A DNA stretch of 32,007 nucleotides from Phoronis australis. Its lineage: Eukaryota; Phoronida; Phoronidae. The stretch is from positions 585,185 through 617,191 of the forward strand of contig NMRA01000238.1 in assembly GCA_002633005.1 (NCBI GenBank), given 5' to 3'. Every line of letters begins with the position of its first letter. Positions within the stretch are counted from its first letter, which is position 1. Position numbers and translations under genes: made by a program. The notes below the pieces were generated by a model that had not been told where the DNA came from, made no database searches, and saw nothing but the letters and a program-made list of their open reading frames with translations. This document shows, in pieces, positions 1 to 10,049 of the stretch.

Positions 1-7
1 TCTTCGC

Positions 8-222
8 AACGCAGCCCGATATTTCAAGTGGGATAGCGCAGTTTTGAAAAGATTCCGTCACTTGCGGAGAACGGTTTTTGAGCATCGGCAATGCAAGCCG
101 AATATTTCATATTGAGAAAGCACATCTTTGAAAAGAAGAACCAACACTTGTTGGGAACGGTCTTTGTGCGTCGACGGCGCACATTTCTTATTGGGAAAGC
201 CAGATTTTCAAAAATTAATCGC
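8..222. repeat. diverged tandem repeat, about 84-bp unit, 2.5 copies
   Basis: Three successive blocks (about 8-89, 90-175 and 176-222) share an order of landmarks: a CCGATATTTCA-like start, a GGGAAAGC-like stretch, TTTGAAAAGA, then GAACGGT(C/T)TTTG. Similarity is obvious by eye but imperfect, so this is an old tandem duplication. An open frame crosses it on each strand, but neither resembles a known protein. The array may extend left of the window. Confidence 0.6.
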
Positions 223-1808
223 TCAGACCATTTGAGTCTCATTTACCTGCAATTATACTGCTATCAAATGACCGAGCCAGCATTGTTGATACTACGACCG
301 CTCATCGAAATAATGTACACCCACGAAATTCGGACACTAGCGGAAACCCAAATTTGGAGGTCCGCCAAATTCGGACACCACAAAATGATATTTCGCGAGA
401 TTCGTCCAAAGATTGAATTTTTTCTATTGGAATTAATTTTCAGTGTCCGAAAATCACGCGACTTTACCGTAGCTTCAAGAAATTCCAGCTTGTTTTTAAA
501 CGAGATTGACTTTGAACTTGTGTGAGAACTAATTCTAGTCTTGCTTTAGAATACTAAGCTTCAGTAATTAACAACATTGAAAGTTATACAATAATGTTTA
601 CTATGAACAAGTCACAAGCATACATTACCATAGAACGCAACACATCAAGGGTAAGTTTCATGAAAACTGACTCCCAAGACATAAAACTGAATTTGGTCTA
701 AGCTCCCATTTCTTAATATGCCGAAAAAAGGCTTTGCTAAGTATTTATAACCATGTTACACCCTAGCGAAATAAATAGATATTATCTCACTAACTTGCAG
801 TTATGTGAACACGAGCAAATTATTTTTTTAATTGTTTTGTGGAGTGCAAGACCAAATTTCTGACTTGAGTCTAAGGAGTCACTTTCTTGAAACTGACCCC
901 AACACTGACACTTAACCAGAATAGTCTCCATAACATGCACTTAAGGTAACAATCTAAATCTACACGCTACACAACATATCGGCCCAAATCTACATTGTAC
1001 AATTATGAACACAGCCCAACATCAATGGAACACTCAATAACTAAGTGATCGGACCAAAATAAATTTTCCAGTGATGTCACCTAATTTCATTTATCCTGAA
1101 AATAACTAGAATGAATCGTTATAGCTGAGAACAGCATATAGATTTTAATTTGACGATAAATTCTGTCATTTCACATCATGATAGCCACTATGACCACGAA
1201 CTACATTTGTGCCAATCTGCCATGAAACGGGGGATAATAATGGATTATGCTGGCTATGGTAACTTAAGGCGTGTTCTGGTATTTTTACAAACGGGCTGGG
1301 TACTTGGGTCATCTTTGAACAGAAATGAAAATGGAGTTTAAGTTGAAGAACTAAATTTTGATTTAGACCACTTATGGCTATAAAAATGGTGCTAACTTGT
1401 TCCTAACTCAGACGAGGAGTTATTTCTGGGTTTGCAAGGATTGACAGGTTGTTATATTATGTGATAAAATGACACTCCATAATTAATAAGCATGAAGAAT
1501 CCAGTCTCTAGCAATTAAGAAATGCCAGTTCTTTTCATAATCACACCAGTTTTAATTAAGAAACAAATTGGTTTTTGTCACGAAAGCAGAGTTATAGCGG
1601 TTTTAACTTAATAGAACCCATATAAAATTACCTTCTGAATGCGCAATTCGCAACAACAAACATGAAAAGTCTTGCGTGTCTACACGTACACACACATGCA
1701 CATAACTTTGCATCAATCATTTCTCAGTCAGGAAAGATAAAGATGTGGTTACAGTTGACCAACATACATGCAAACATAGTCATATTTAACATCACAGACA
1801 GTGCCATA
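223..1808. other. gene-free AT-rich flank
   Basis: I see no coding exon, RNA gene or intact mobile element here. The stretch lies downstream of the PDHX stop on the minus strand, so part of it may be the PDHX 3' untranslated region. A minus-strand ATTAAA (plus-strand tttaat at 1551-1556) is a weak candidate poly(A) signal about 630 bases past the stop. Confidence 0.5.
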
Positions 1809-1852
1809 ATCTCTGAATGCAGTCAGACAAATCTCTGAATGCAGTCAGACAA
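1809..1852. repeat. 22-bp direct duplication
   Basis: The unit ATCTCTGAATGCAGTCAGAC plus AA occurs twice back to back with no mismatch (1809-1830 and 1831-1852). The perfect identity suggests a recent slippage event. Confidence 0.9.
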
Positions 1853-1895
1853 ATGCTCATCAATCGCAGTTAGTACAACAAACTTGAAGTAGCTC

Positions 1896-2024
1896 ACTAG
1901 TTACAACTCATCAGACCTTCACTGGTATACATGTCACTACTAGTTACAACTCAACAGGCCTTCACTGGTATACATGTCACTACTAGTTACAGCTCAACAG
2001 GCCTTCACCGGCATACATATCACT
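1896..2024. repeat. 43-bp tandem repeat, three copies
   Basis: Three consecutive 43-bp units start at 1896, 1939 and 1982, each opening with ACTAGTTACA, with a few substitutions mainly in the third; a partial fourth copy (actag) follows. The array lies 160 bases past the PDHX stop, so it may be transcribed in the PDHX 3' untranslated region. It is a small minisatellite. Confidence 0.9.
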
Positions 2025-2184
2025 ACTAGGCGAAAGACATGACACAATAGTTAAATGATATCCCCTATCACATTCCACACACAACCAGAGCTCTTGCAGA
2101 AAAAAATTAAGCAAACAAGCACTGCTAAAGACATTCCCAAAGTAGTGTCTGAGCTGATATACACTCGCGACATACTAACAATCT

Positions 2185-2464
2185 CTAAAATGCAAATGCT
2201 GCTTTGGCTTCTATGGACGAACTGTCTCCACTATTCAAGCATGCAGGTTGCTCTATAATGTCCTTGAAGGCCTCCAAGAAGCGTGAGGCCAAGGCCTCAT
2301 CGACCACTCGGCTATCACAGGATAAAGTCACCGTCATAACTGTGCAAGGTTCGTTGTCGCCATCCAAAATGAGGCGAGATGTTCCTACTGCCATAATACA
2401 CGACTGCGGGGGATTTATGATGGCTGTGAACTCAGTGATCCCATACATGCCCAGGTTAGAGATG
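2185..2464 (-). CDS. PDHX: PDHX terminal coding exon (C-terminal end of the acyltransferase-like domain)
   Basis: This last coding exon encodes 92 residues plus a TAG stop at 2185-2187. It covers the end of the 2-oxoacid dehydrogenase acyltransferase fold: [20 protein letters not shown], then [20 protein letters not shown]. The E2 acetyltransferase (DLAT) has the catalytic motif DHRVVDG. Here the histidine is serine and the glycine is acidic, the signature of the non-catalytic E3-binding protein, which anchors dihydrolipoamide dehydrogenase (E3) in the mitochondrial pyruvate dehydrogenase complex. The acceptor AG is at 2466-2465, preceded by a T-rich tract; the exon's first base completes a Thr codon begun in the exon at 3017-3081. 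About 18 Ser/Ala-rich residues extend past the usual family C-terminus. An open frame running on to 2595 is intron read-through and was excluded. Confidence 0.92.
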
Positions 2465-3016
2465 CTGAAATACAAAAAAAGCAACAAGTGGTCACGCAAA
2501 AACAAACGCTGTACAGTATTTACTTCAAGTTTTAGATCAGGCAAAACTATGACAGAAATAGCAGACAAAAAGTACGAAATTACATTATATAGCATACAGC
2601 AAAAATTGCTTTAGTTCAAAATTCTCCAATTTGATAATTGAATTTTTTTGATTTTGAAGATTGGGACATCCGTAATTTTGGCTTTTCTCAAATATTGGAC
2701 ATTGCATTTGTATCAAAAAGTTTGACATAAAATCGTCAAAAATAGCTGCCAATACAAAATCCATCTTTCTCATAATTCTTCAATTTGGGGCGGCCAATAC
2801 TGCCAATTTCTAAAATTTGGTACAAGCTCCAACCTTGAGCAAAATAGTTAATTTTTCACTGTCCCAAGTTAGAGAAATTTTACCATAATCGAGGATGTTT
2901 GTCTCAAACTGGAACACTGGACCCTGTCTCTGCAATTTGACTTAATGTCTTGTGTCAGTGGAGTCTCTTGTAACACCATGTGTTCCTCAACTGAAGAAAC
3001 AAATCTGAGCACTTAC
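2465..3016 (-). other. PDHX intron carrying a dispersed repeat copy
   Basis: This 552-base intron is bounded by GTAAGT at the donor (3016) and AG at the acceptor. From about 2600 to 2880 it holds a sequence built from AAAATTCTTCAATTTG-like and CTAAAATTTGGTA-like segments that recurs, diverged and in the same orientation, at 9566-9920 next to another PDHX exon. Confidence 0.8.
2600..2880. repeat. dispersed repeat, copy A (direct partner at 9566-9920)
   Basis: Shared landmarks in the same order are a CAAAATTCTTCAAT-like start, a GGGACAT segment, an ATTTTGACATT-like segment, GCC(A/G)ATACAA, a CTAAAATTTGGTA box, a CCTTGAG box and TTTTTCAC. The copies differ by many substitutions and indels, so this is an ancient interspersed repeat or an old segmental duplication. 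No coding potential is visible. Confidence 0.6.
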
Positions 3017-3081
3017 GTAAAACTGCCTCCTTGAAATTCATGTGGCTGTAGTCTGCCCTCTCTAGCTTTGCCTGCCAGCTC
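3017..3081 (-). CDS. PDHX: PDHX internal coding exon, 65 nt
   Basis: This exon is too short to show as an open frame. It encodes ELAGKAREGRLQPHEFQGGS followed by Phe and the first two bases of a Thr codon. That matches the loop and strand leading into the 'GGSF-ISNLGM' core of the acyltransferase-like domain, and fills exactly the gap between the exon ending at 4612 and the exon starting at 2464. The acceptor AG is at 3083-3082 after TATTTC and the donor is GTAAGT at 3016-3011, both strong. It enters in phase 0 and leaves in phase 2, as its neighbours require. Confidence 0.92.
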
Positions 3082-4253
3082 CTGAAATACAACAAAGAAA
3101 AGGATCACTGGAGGAGATGGACAATACTATCTACAAATTCAGTACGGTATTCTATTTTCAATTTCCCCGCATAAAAATTGCCAAATTTATAATAATCCGT
3201 TTTTTCAAACTGAGACTAATATCCTTTGATAACTCAAATTTTTACTAACATTTGTTTTATCTCAGCTATACGGTATTAATCGTTGAAATATCTAAGTATT
3301 TCTTTTGCATGAGAAGTTTGACACACTAAACACCTACTGATCCGTCATACTGCATGCTAATCAAAGAGCATTGACAATGAAGGTAGGGATGACGCAAATC
3401 CTCATGTAAAACAATTTTAAGAGACAACAGAATTTATAGCTAAATGTCTTCTGAAATTTGGTTAAGCTATTGATACTATAGTTTTATAACCAATAATTTT
3501 CGTTTTCGCTAAATTTGACTAAAAAAACACCGTCACGTGACCCAATTGACGACTGATAGGTAAAAAGTCGAAAACCACATTCTAAAAACTTGCCACATTC
3601 AGAAAATGTATACCATACCTTTACTGAGTTACTAGTTTTGTCAATATATGACTGAATACACAGACATCTTTATAAGATCCTACGCTCACTGTCTACCTTC
3701 GTCACCAAAGATTTTTGAAATAACTTTGCAACTATTAATAGTAAACCCATATAACTATATATTTTTAAAATCCTTGTGAATCAAATAATCTTGTTTTGTG
3801 CATGACAACACTGTTCAAAGTTTCGTTATCACATGACTGCATTTTTGTAATGACAATTTGCCACAGAGATCACCATATTTTTCACACTATTCGTTTTTTT
3901 ATCAAAACTTGGCAAATTCTGTTTGTTTTATTAGCTACAAAATGGTATCTACAATTTTCTTAAAGGCCTTTCCAATGTCAAAAATAAAGACTTTCAAAAA
4001 TGAAGACGTCTTGATTTTTGACAGCGGATTTCTTGGACTAAGAGGGCTTAAAAGGAAATGCCAGAGATAACTTGGTATTATGATGGTACCAGAGCAATGC
4101 TAGTTCTAGTTACAAACATCACCTTTTGTTAATAGTCGACATGGCAACCTCAACATGAAACATAACAGACTGAGGTAAGTAGTATGGAATTAATTTGTTG
4201 ACAGCTTAACATTCCTAAAAAATCTCAAACCTACACTACAAGGGAAAATAAGT

Positions 4254-4269
4254 TCATGAATATTCATGA
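4254..4269. repeat. perfect 16-bp palindrome
   Basis: TCATGAATATTCATGA equals its own reverse complement. It lies in a PDHX intron and has no assigned function. A 16-bp palindrome can arise by chance in AT-rich DNA. Confidence 0.7.
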
Positions 4270-4526
4270 GGAGACTTGTAATGGAATAGAAGAAAAAATA
4301 CTTGGTGTGAATAATTAGTTTAGATTATTTACTGGTAGGTCCAAGAACTTTGATGACACTGTGATAGCGCACATGATGTCATAGGCATGATTGCAAGTAT
4401 CCCTGTTGTTGTTTTCTCTATTCAATCATGTACACTTGATTCACCATCATCTTTGTGACATCACATGCGAAATTGTGCACTAATCCAAAATAGTGACAGC
4501 TACGGTTATGAACAGAAGAGCCTTTT

Positions 4527-4560
4527 TCAACTTGACTATTTTAATAGACAGTCAAGTTGA
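4527..4560. repeat. inverted repeat, 11-bp stem with 12-nt loop
   Basis: TCAACTTGACT (4527-4537) is matched perfectly by AGTCAAGTTGA (4550-4560). It starts about 50 bases inside the PDHX intron past the donor at 4611, so the transcript could fold a hairpin near that 5' splice site. No function is inferred. Confidence 0.7.
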
Positions 4561-4611
4561 CACTTCTTGTTGCTAAAAGCTCGCCAAGACAATGACGTGT
4601 TTGCATCTTAC

Positions 4612-4770
4612 CCTGATGGCAGTTGTTATTTCAGGGACTTTGAGACTCGCTGCATTTTTCACAATGGGGGTGATCAGACCACTCTCAGTTGCCACAGCGA
4701 CAGAAATGTCGACATCATGCACTCTGACGACATGGTCATCTTCCCAGCGCGAATTGACCTCTGGAACTCT
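4612..4770 (-). CDS. PDHX: PDHX internal coding exon, 53 codons
   Basis: The exon encodes 53 whole codons from [12 protein letters not shown] through [20 protein letters not shown] to the residues [14 protein letters not shown].[11 protein letters not shown] is a hallmark of the acyltransferase domain shared by E2 enzymes and the E3-binding protein. The acceptor is TTTTCCAG (AG at 4772-4771) and the donor GTAAGA at 4611; both boundaries are phase 0. The neighbouring exons join to give ...AVALQ / RVPEVN... and ...TTAIR / ELAGKAR..., which aligns without gaps to the family as I know it. Assignment to PDHX rather than DLAT rests on the terminal exon. Confidence 0.92.
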
Positions 4771-5489
4771 CTGGAAAATGATCAAATATTAGTAACGAGA
4801 GAAAACCTCTATGCGAGGATTGCTCTAAGCCCCACTCAAGTCCCACAACCCTTTCAGCCAGATGCTTTAATTTAATATTCATTGGTTTTATCAATTATCT
4901 GGGTTGAGTTCAATAACACCAGTGTCTCACTAGGAAAACACCATCTCGCAAGATATTGCCTCGTATTTTCAATGTGAGCACGTGATTTCAGCTACATTTT
5001 CTCATCACGAGACAGTCGTTGAATTCGACCTGGTACAAATTCCAGTTTGGTTGAAGTTAACAACTCACATTTTTTGTGCATTTAACACTTAGATTTCATT
5101 ATTCACAAAAGGGAAAAAACAGATGACGATTTATCACAGGCCGTAAGTCTTGTCATAGCTAAGACAGTCATAGGCACAATGCTGCAAACACCACCTCGCA
5201 CTTTTAAGTAGAACATAAGAGTCAAATTGTTAATATTATTTACATTTAACAGTCCCACTTTCTCCTGGCAAGTTAATGAATTGTGTGCAAATAAACATCA
5301 ACTTTATGACTATCTTAACTACAAACAGACCTTTGAAAAAACAGGCCAACTTTAATGGTTATGAGATTTTTGTAATCTCTGTGACAAAATAAATGAAAAC
5401 CACACCCAACTGCCTTGTTATATGCAGAATTTTATTTTCAGAAATAATAATTTGTTGGTACACAGAATTCTGTCGAGTAATTTGAATCT

Positions 5490-6450
5490 TATTTAACCCG
5501 AAGATCCCAGCTCGTTGACTTACTGGGCTGTCAGTCTGAATTGAAAGACACAACACGTGCCGTCCCCCAGGTTCTATTCTGGGGCCCTCGCTATTTCTCC
5601 TGTATGTCAATGACATGGAATCTGCAGTTGATTGTAGTCTTCTGTACACAAATGATTCTGACTTAATTTTTCCCATACGGACATCTCGGTTATTGAGCAG
5701 ACTCTACCTCATGATCTAAATAACCTACGTAATTAGTTTATTGACAACAAACTAACCCTTCATAGTCAATCTGTAAAACCCAATCAATGAATTTTAGTAA
5801 ATCAGACTATGTCGATTTCAATGTAACATGCAACAGCAACACTATCACTTCATGATCATCTTTAAGTTTTCTTACTCTCCAAATGGCTAACAAGCTTTTT
5901 TAGAACACAGCCAAGTCCGTAGTTGAAAAATGCAATTGTAGACTAAAATCTATGTACAGGCACAGAGATTGCTATGACCCTAAGTCACGTAAAACCCTGT
6001 GCAGTTCACAAATAATTCCTTTCTTTGATTATGCTTGTTCAAGCTGATTTTCCAGTTCAAATACTTGTCTTTGCAAAAAGCTCCAGGTGTATCAAAACAA
6101 ATTAAGTTTACACCCTCGTACTGACATAAGTTTTAATCATTTTCAGTCTCTTGGGTAGCTAACTATTGAAAACCGAGCTAACCAACTCAAAATCTACCTT
6201 ATTCATAAAATTGTTCATGACAACGTCCAAGATTCTATCCTTGATCACTTTTCAGCATTTAACCACTCCATTCTCACAGGACTATGGTTTTATTCAGCCA
6301 AGAGTCAAAACACAGGGAACTAAAACTTTTTTAAAATCAACCATAGTTCTGTGGAATTCACTTCCTAGCCATTACAGATTTAAATATTTTTAAAGGACAA
6401 ATCAAACAATATCTATCTAGCCATATTGAGAGAAGTGATTACTCCGATTT
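5490..6450 (+). pseudogene. decayed non-LTR retrotransposon (LINE) reverse transcriptase 3' end
   Basis: Conceptual translation gives reverse transcriptase motif B/C landmarks: VPQ followed, after a frame change, by SILGPSLFLLYVNDM, then CSLLYTNDS where the catalytic YADD box is expected. A base is missing in the Gln-Gly codons (plus-strand CCCCCAGGTTCT near 5566), and the catalytic Ala-Asp-Asp reads Thr-Asn-Asp, so the enzyme is dead. Downstream, about 6160-6410, lies the characteristic LINE C-terminal tail, including TIVLWNSLPSHYRF and an FKGQIKQYL-like stretch, also with stops and frameshifts. The motif style fits the CR1/Jockey-like group, but the family is not certain. It ends in the 97-bp tandem array. 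Confidence 0.85.
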
Positions 6451-6452
6451 TA

Positions 6453-6842
6453 TTTATTAATTAATTTATTTATCTATGTATTTGTCATCTATCACGTCAC
6501 TTCATCCCAAATTCCTTTTCAGCTTATTTTCATGTACAGCTATTTTCAATTTATTAATTTATTTATTTATCTATGTATTTGTCATCTATCACGTCACTTC
6601 ATCCCGAATTCCTTTTCAGCTTATTTTCATCTACAGCTATTTTCAATTTATTAATTTATTTATTTATCTATGTATTTATCATCTATCACGTCACTTCATC
6701 CCGAATTCCTTTTCAGCTTATTTTCATCTACAGCTATTTTCAATTTATTAATTTATTTATTTATCTATGTATTTGTCATCTATCACGTCACTTCATCCCA
6801 AATTCCTTTTCAGCTTATTTTCATCTACAGCTATTTTCAATT
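6453..6842 (+). repeat. 97-bp tandem array, four copies, at the LINE 3' end
   Basis: The box CTATGTATTT recurs at 6474, 6571, 6668 and 6765, exactly 97 bases apart. Each unit holds TTTATTAATTTATTTATTTA, CATCTATCACGTCACTTCAT and ATTCCTTTTCAGCTTATTTT. Copies differ at only a few positions. Overlapping open frames (6476-6944) arise only because the unit is stop-free in several frames; since 97 is 1 mod 3, the same peptide recurs in all three frames. They are not genes. Confidence 0.95.
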
Positions 6843-7214
6843 GTTTCACATCTCTCACTCCTCCTCTATAGTTATTCAATTCATAATTTATATTTATTAG
6901 TAATATTTATTTTCTTGAATTTTGTTGGACCACCATGGAAATAAGTTTTTAACTTTTTGGTATTGTCCAGATAATATACATAATCATTTTTTAAATATAT
7001 CTTGTACCGATTAAAAGTACTTATGATTGAAATTGTGTATATTATCAAATAAACTAACAAAAAAAACAAATGCGCCAATGACTGAACCACTAACAGGATG
7101 TTAAAGAAGGCGTTAACTGGTTTCATGTGATATAATTGGACTAATTTTGTCACTATTATATCAAAGCTGAAAATCGACTTGTGCTAGCGCCCATCACCTT
7201 ATTGTGATACTGTT

Positions 7215-7530
7215 CCCAAAGCTTGAATTTCCTCACTCCATTACAAATCATTGCTGGGTTAGCTTAAAAATAATACTGATAAGGCAAATCAAGCTTGTTA
7301 AAAATCTCGCAAAAGCTTCTTGAGCCAGTCACCTTTTCATCATTGAATTCCAAGCTAGGAAAACCCAAACTCTTACTAACCCTTATTGTGCACGCTTGAA
7401 TAAGGTTTCTGGTGAGAAACATGGTTCAAGCTATCTTTAGTGAATTCTGTCACCAAGCAAAATTCGTTTTGCTACAGAGTGGTGATCAAAATAAAAATAT
7501 TCCATGGCCTCTTCACATGTGACAATGTAC
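7215..7530 (+). repeat. imperfect inverted repeat, left arm (partner 9215-9535)
   Basis: Read as reverse complement, this arm matches 9215-9535 in order. GAGGAAATTCAAGCTT corresponds to 9515-9533, AAAAGGTGACTGG to about 9413-9422, GCTTGGTGACAGAATT to about 9286-9302, and TTTTGATCAC to 9253-9262. The arms are about 310 bases with many substitutions and small indels. They may be oppositely oriented copies of one interspersed repeat, or the ends of an old 2.3-kb inverted-repeat transposon. Confidence 0.7.
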
Positions 7531-8738
7531 AATGGAAGCCAAAAGGAAACAGCCAAACTACCGTCTCCCCGTCATGGCAGTCAATTCTGTTTGCAAATTC
7601 TATCTGCTAATTCCGGCTGAAAATGATTAGTAATGGCGCATCGTGGTGACATTAATCTCTCATCACAATCTTCTGATAAAGGTATAGTGACAACAACTTG
7701 ATTATCGTCGTTCTTAAAGGTGTATTGCCCATATAATAAGATTTTTGATGCAACGCTGGCAGCCATGAATGTTTTGGTATCTTTTGATCACTAGGTCATT
7801 GCAAAATCAGAACCACAAAAAAAATGGTAACCAATGTGCAAAATGCATGCATTGTTAGTCCAAAGAGAGGAAGTTTGTCCTGACGAGCATCTTAATGGGG
7901 TTGTGCATTTTGCAAGGACACCCATTAGTTATTATTACTAGGCTCTAAGTTACTCAACGCTTAATTGTCTCAGCCTTTTGAGAATTGATTCCATGAGGAT
8001 GTTGCTTGATAGGAATGAGTCCTCTACATCAACGCTATGTTGAGCAATTGTGGCTTTCTTCTGGAAAGTACGCTTGTACCTAAGTATAATTTCCTAATTA
8101 CCTGATTAATGAGACAACTTCACATCAAGCTTAGATACCCCCTCAGAGATAGAAAGCTAGTTAGCATGATTTCTCGTCCTTCAGACACCTTAGTGACTTA
8201 GTTTCTAACAATAAACTATCAACTGTCTTACCTGTCCCAGCAATACTTCTCTGACAATAGCTAACTCATTAACCTGACACATCTGAGTTGATTATTCAAC
8301 AGTCTGGTGTTTCAACAGTACAGTTCACATCATTAACTTTCTACAACACGGTAATCTGATATTTGGCCCAAAGAGCCCAACTACAGGTAACAAAACTAGA
8401 ACATCTCTTACTTAACAATACCTTCACAAGCTTTCCTGTCATAATAACATTTCACTCGCACTGTTTTTTCTCACATTTTCACAAGTTAACTGACACATTT
8501 TACAAGTGACCACGAAACTTAAATACATAATCAAGCAAGTTTTCAGTTCCAGGTTTTCTTGCAGACAATTTTCAATCAAAGCCTTCAAAGGACCACAAAC
8601 CTCGTTACCAAATACTACTCCTAGACACACTCTCTGGCAGCAAACATCACTAGGTTAATGGCGTCATCCCAGTCCTTCTGATCATAAAAGGGATACAATT
8701 TGATCATTGTCATAATCATTATCGAGATCAAATAAATG

Positions 8739-8851
8739 CCACTATCTTCACCATCGTCATCGTCATAGTCATCATTTTCATCATCAGCTCTGTCATCATA
8801 GTCCTCATCATCATCGTCGTCATGATCATTATAGTTCTCGTCATCTTCAAC
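8739..8851. repeat. imperfect TCA/GTCATC trinucleotide microsatellite
   Basis: About 110 bases consist mostly of TCA, TCG and TCT triplets, interrupted by AT-rich bits. On the minus strand it would read as an Asp/Glu-rich peptide, but no splice-bounded exon surrounds it, so I treat it as a microsatellite. Confidence 0.85.
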
Positions 8852-9214
8852 ATTAGGAGTACTCTTAATAGTTGGCTTATTGTGACGTCATTGCGAACGG
8901 CTGTAACGGCTTTGCGACTATTTTGACAAGAAAATATTTTTCAACACGACCATCAATTGCAAACAAATGACACAGTTGTCATTTTTCCAAATAGTGAATT
9001 GTTTGCTACAAATAGTTTGGGAACTTTAAAAAAATGCTCTTGTATGACATCTACACAGTAAAATTATTACATCATTCAAGCTTGGTCTATATTATTCAAA
9101 CATGACCAATATTTGTACAAGCTTTGCCTGGACTTTCAAGCCTACATCACTCCAGGTTTTTCATTCCAATATCCTTGCTAGTAAGTGACAGAAATTTCGA
9201 GTGAGCTGTATGAG

Positions 9215-9535
9215 CTATGTTGTCACACACATTCACGCCACGGGATACATTTCTTTTGATCACTAGTCAGAAAGAAAATAGCTCTTGCTTGGTGACAGAA
9301 TTTGTTGAAGATAGCTTGAATTATATTACTTAACAGCAATCCCTCTAAAGTTTGCACAGCAATGGTTACTGAGAGGCAAGGTTTTTCAAGCGTGGAATTC
9401 AATTTTCGAAAAAAGGTGACTGGTTCAACAAGCTTATTCAAGGTTTTTTCACAAGCCTGGTTTGCCTTAATCAACAGACTTTTCAAGCTAACTGAGAAAC
9501 TAGGAAGAGAGCAAGGAAATTCAAGCTTGGAGAAA
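9215..9535 (-). repeat. imperfect inverted repeat, right arm (partner 7215-7530)
   Basis: This is the second arm of the inverted pair described at 7215-7530. Its landmarks on the plus strand are TTTTGATCACTAG, GCTTGGTGACAGAATT, AAGATAGCTTGAA, GGTGACTGGTTCAAC and GGAAATTCAAGCTTGGAG. Open frames on both strands here have no recognisable protein family. Confidence 0.7.
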
Positions 9536-9565
9536 AATATCAAATACAGTTAAGCAAAAGCAATT

Positions 9566-9920
9566 TTTGCTACGATTAAAATTCTTCAATTTTGCACATT
9601 CTCTAAAATTTGGGACAGCAAGCATCGAACCAAAATTGAAATTTGACTATGAAAGGGACATGGGCAATTTTGACATTCATTGTGTTTCCCAAATATTCAG
9701 GCAGTGTATTTTATATCAACAGTCTGAAAATAGACACAGCAGATCATACAATAGTCGAAAATACCTGCCGATACAATGTTTTCATGCATCTTCGTTGCAT
9801 GTAACAAGGTGAATGACCCCTTGTAATTGATCAAAATTCTTCAATACGGGACGTCCAACGTTACCTAATTCTAAAATTTGGTATAACTCTTAACCTTGAG
9901 TAAACTGAACTTTTTCACAG
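9566..9920. repeat. dispersed repeat, copy B (direct partner at 2600-2880)
   Basis: This diverged copy has the same landmarks as copy A, ending in a CTAAAATTTGGTATAA box, CCTTGAG and TTTTTCACAG. It is about 75 bases longer than copy A because of extra sequence in the middle. It ends about 65 bases from the donor side of the PDHX exon at 9986-10047. Confidence 0.6.
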
Positions 9921-9985
9921 GAGAATGATTGTTTATCGTAAGTAGCGACTAAGGTTTTCTATTTCAATTCCATTGGTACAATTAC

Positions 9986-10047
9986 CTGTAGGGCCACGGC
10001 GGAAGCTTTAACTATCAGGTCGTTCACTGTCACTTTATGACCACTTT
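9986..10047 (-). CDS. PDHX: PDHX internal coding exon, 62 nt (most 5' exon found)
   Basis: The exon starts with two bases that finish a codon, then encodes SGHKVTVNDLIVKASAVALQ. K-V-(S/T)-V-N-D-(F/L)-I-(I/V)-K-A is the conserved helix preceding the 'PDVN' strand in the E2/E3BP acyltransferase domain. The acceptor is TTTTTTCAG (AG at 10049-10048) and the donor GTAATT at 9985; it leaves in phase 0 into the exon starting at 4770. The upstream half of the protein (mitochondrial targeting peptide, lipoyl domain, E3-binding domain and start of this domain) was searched for by eye on the minus strand up to 32007 and not found. Confidence 0.88.
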
Positions 10048-10049
10048 CT

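Larger units (their letters stand above)
3082..4611 (-). other. PDHX intron, no further gene
   Basis: This 1530-base intron runs from GTAAGA (4611) to AG (3082). Apart from a 16-bp palindrome and an 11-bp inverted repeat listed separately, I see only AT-rich unique sequence. A short plus-strand open frame at 3858-4070 has no recognisable features. Confidence 0.75.
4771..9985 (-). other. large PDHX intron filled with repeats
   Basis: This 5.2-kb intron contains a decayed plus-strand LINE (5490-6450), a 97-bp tandem array (6453-6842), two arms of an imperfect inverted repeat (7215-7530 and 9215-9535), a TCA-rich microsatellite (8739-8851) and a dispersed repeat (9566-9920). I find no additional exon. 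Short open frames at 7581-7766 and 8439-8630 (minus) have no recognisable motif or splice context. Confidence 0.75.

Noticed and set aside
91-525. 144-codon plus-strand open frame near the window start
   Set aside because: It begins inside a diverged tandem repeat, has no domain-like pattern and lacks splice or promoter context.
1896-2024. CRISPR-like direct repeats
   Set aside because: Units are directly adjacent with no spacers, and the genome is eukaryotic.
2204-2614. 136-codon plus-strand open frame
   Set aside because: It is the antisense shadow of the PDHX terminal exon.
4567-4875. Plus-strand open frames over the PDHX exon at 4612-4770
   Set aside because: The minus strand carries an unmistakable acyltransferase segment with matching splice sites; the plus frames are shadows.
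6476-6944. Overlapping Tyr/Phe/Ile-rich open frames, membrane-protein-like
   Set aside because: They come from the stop-free 97-bp tandem unit, and the same peptide recurs in all three frames.
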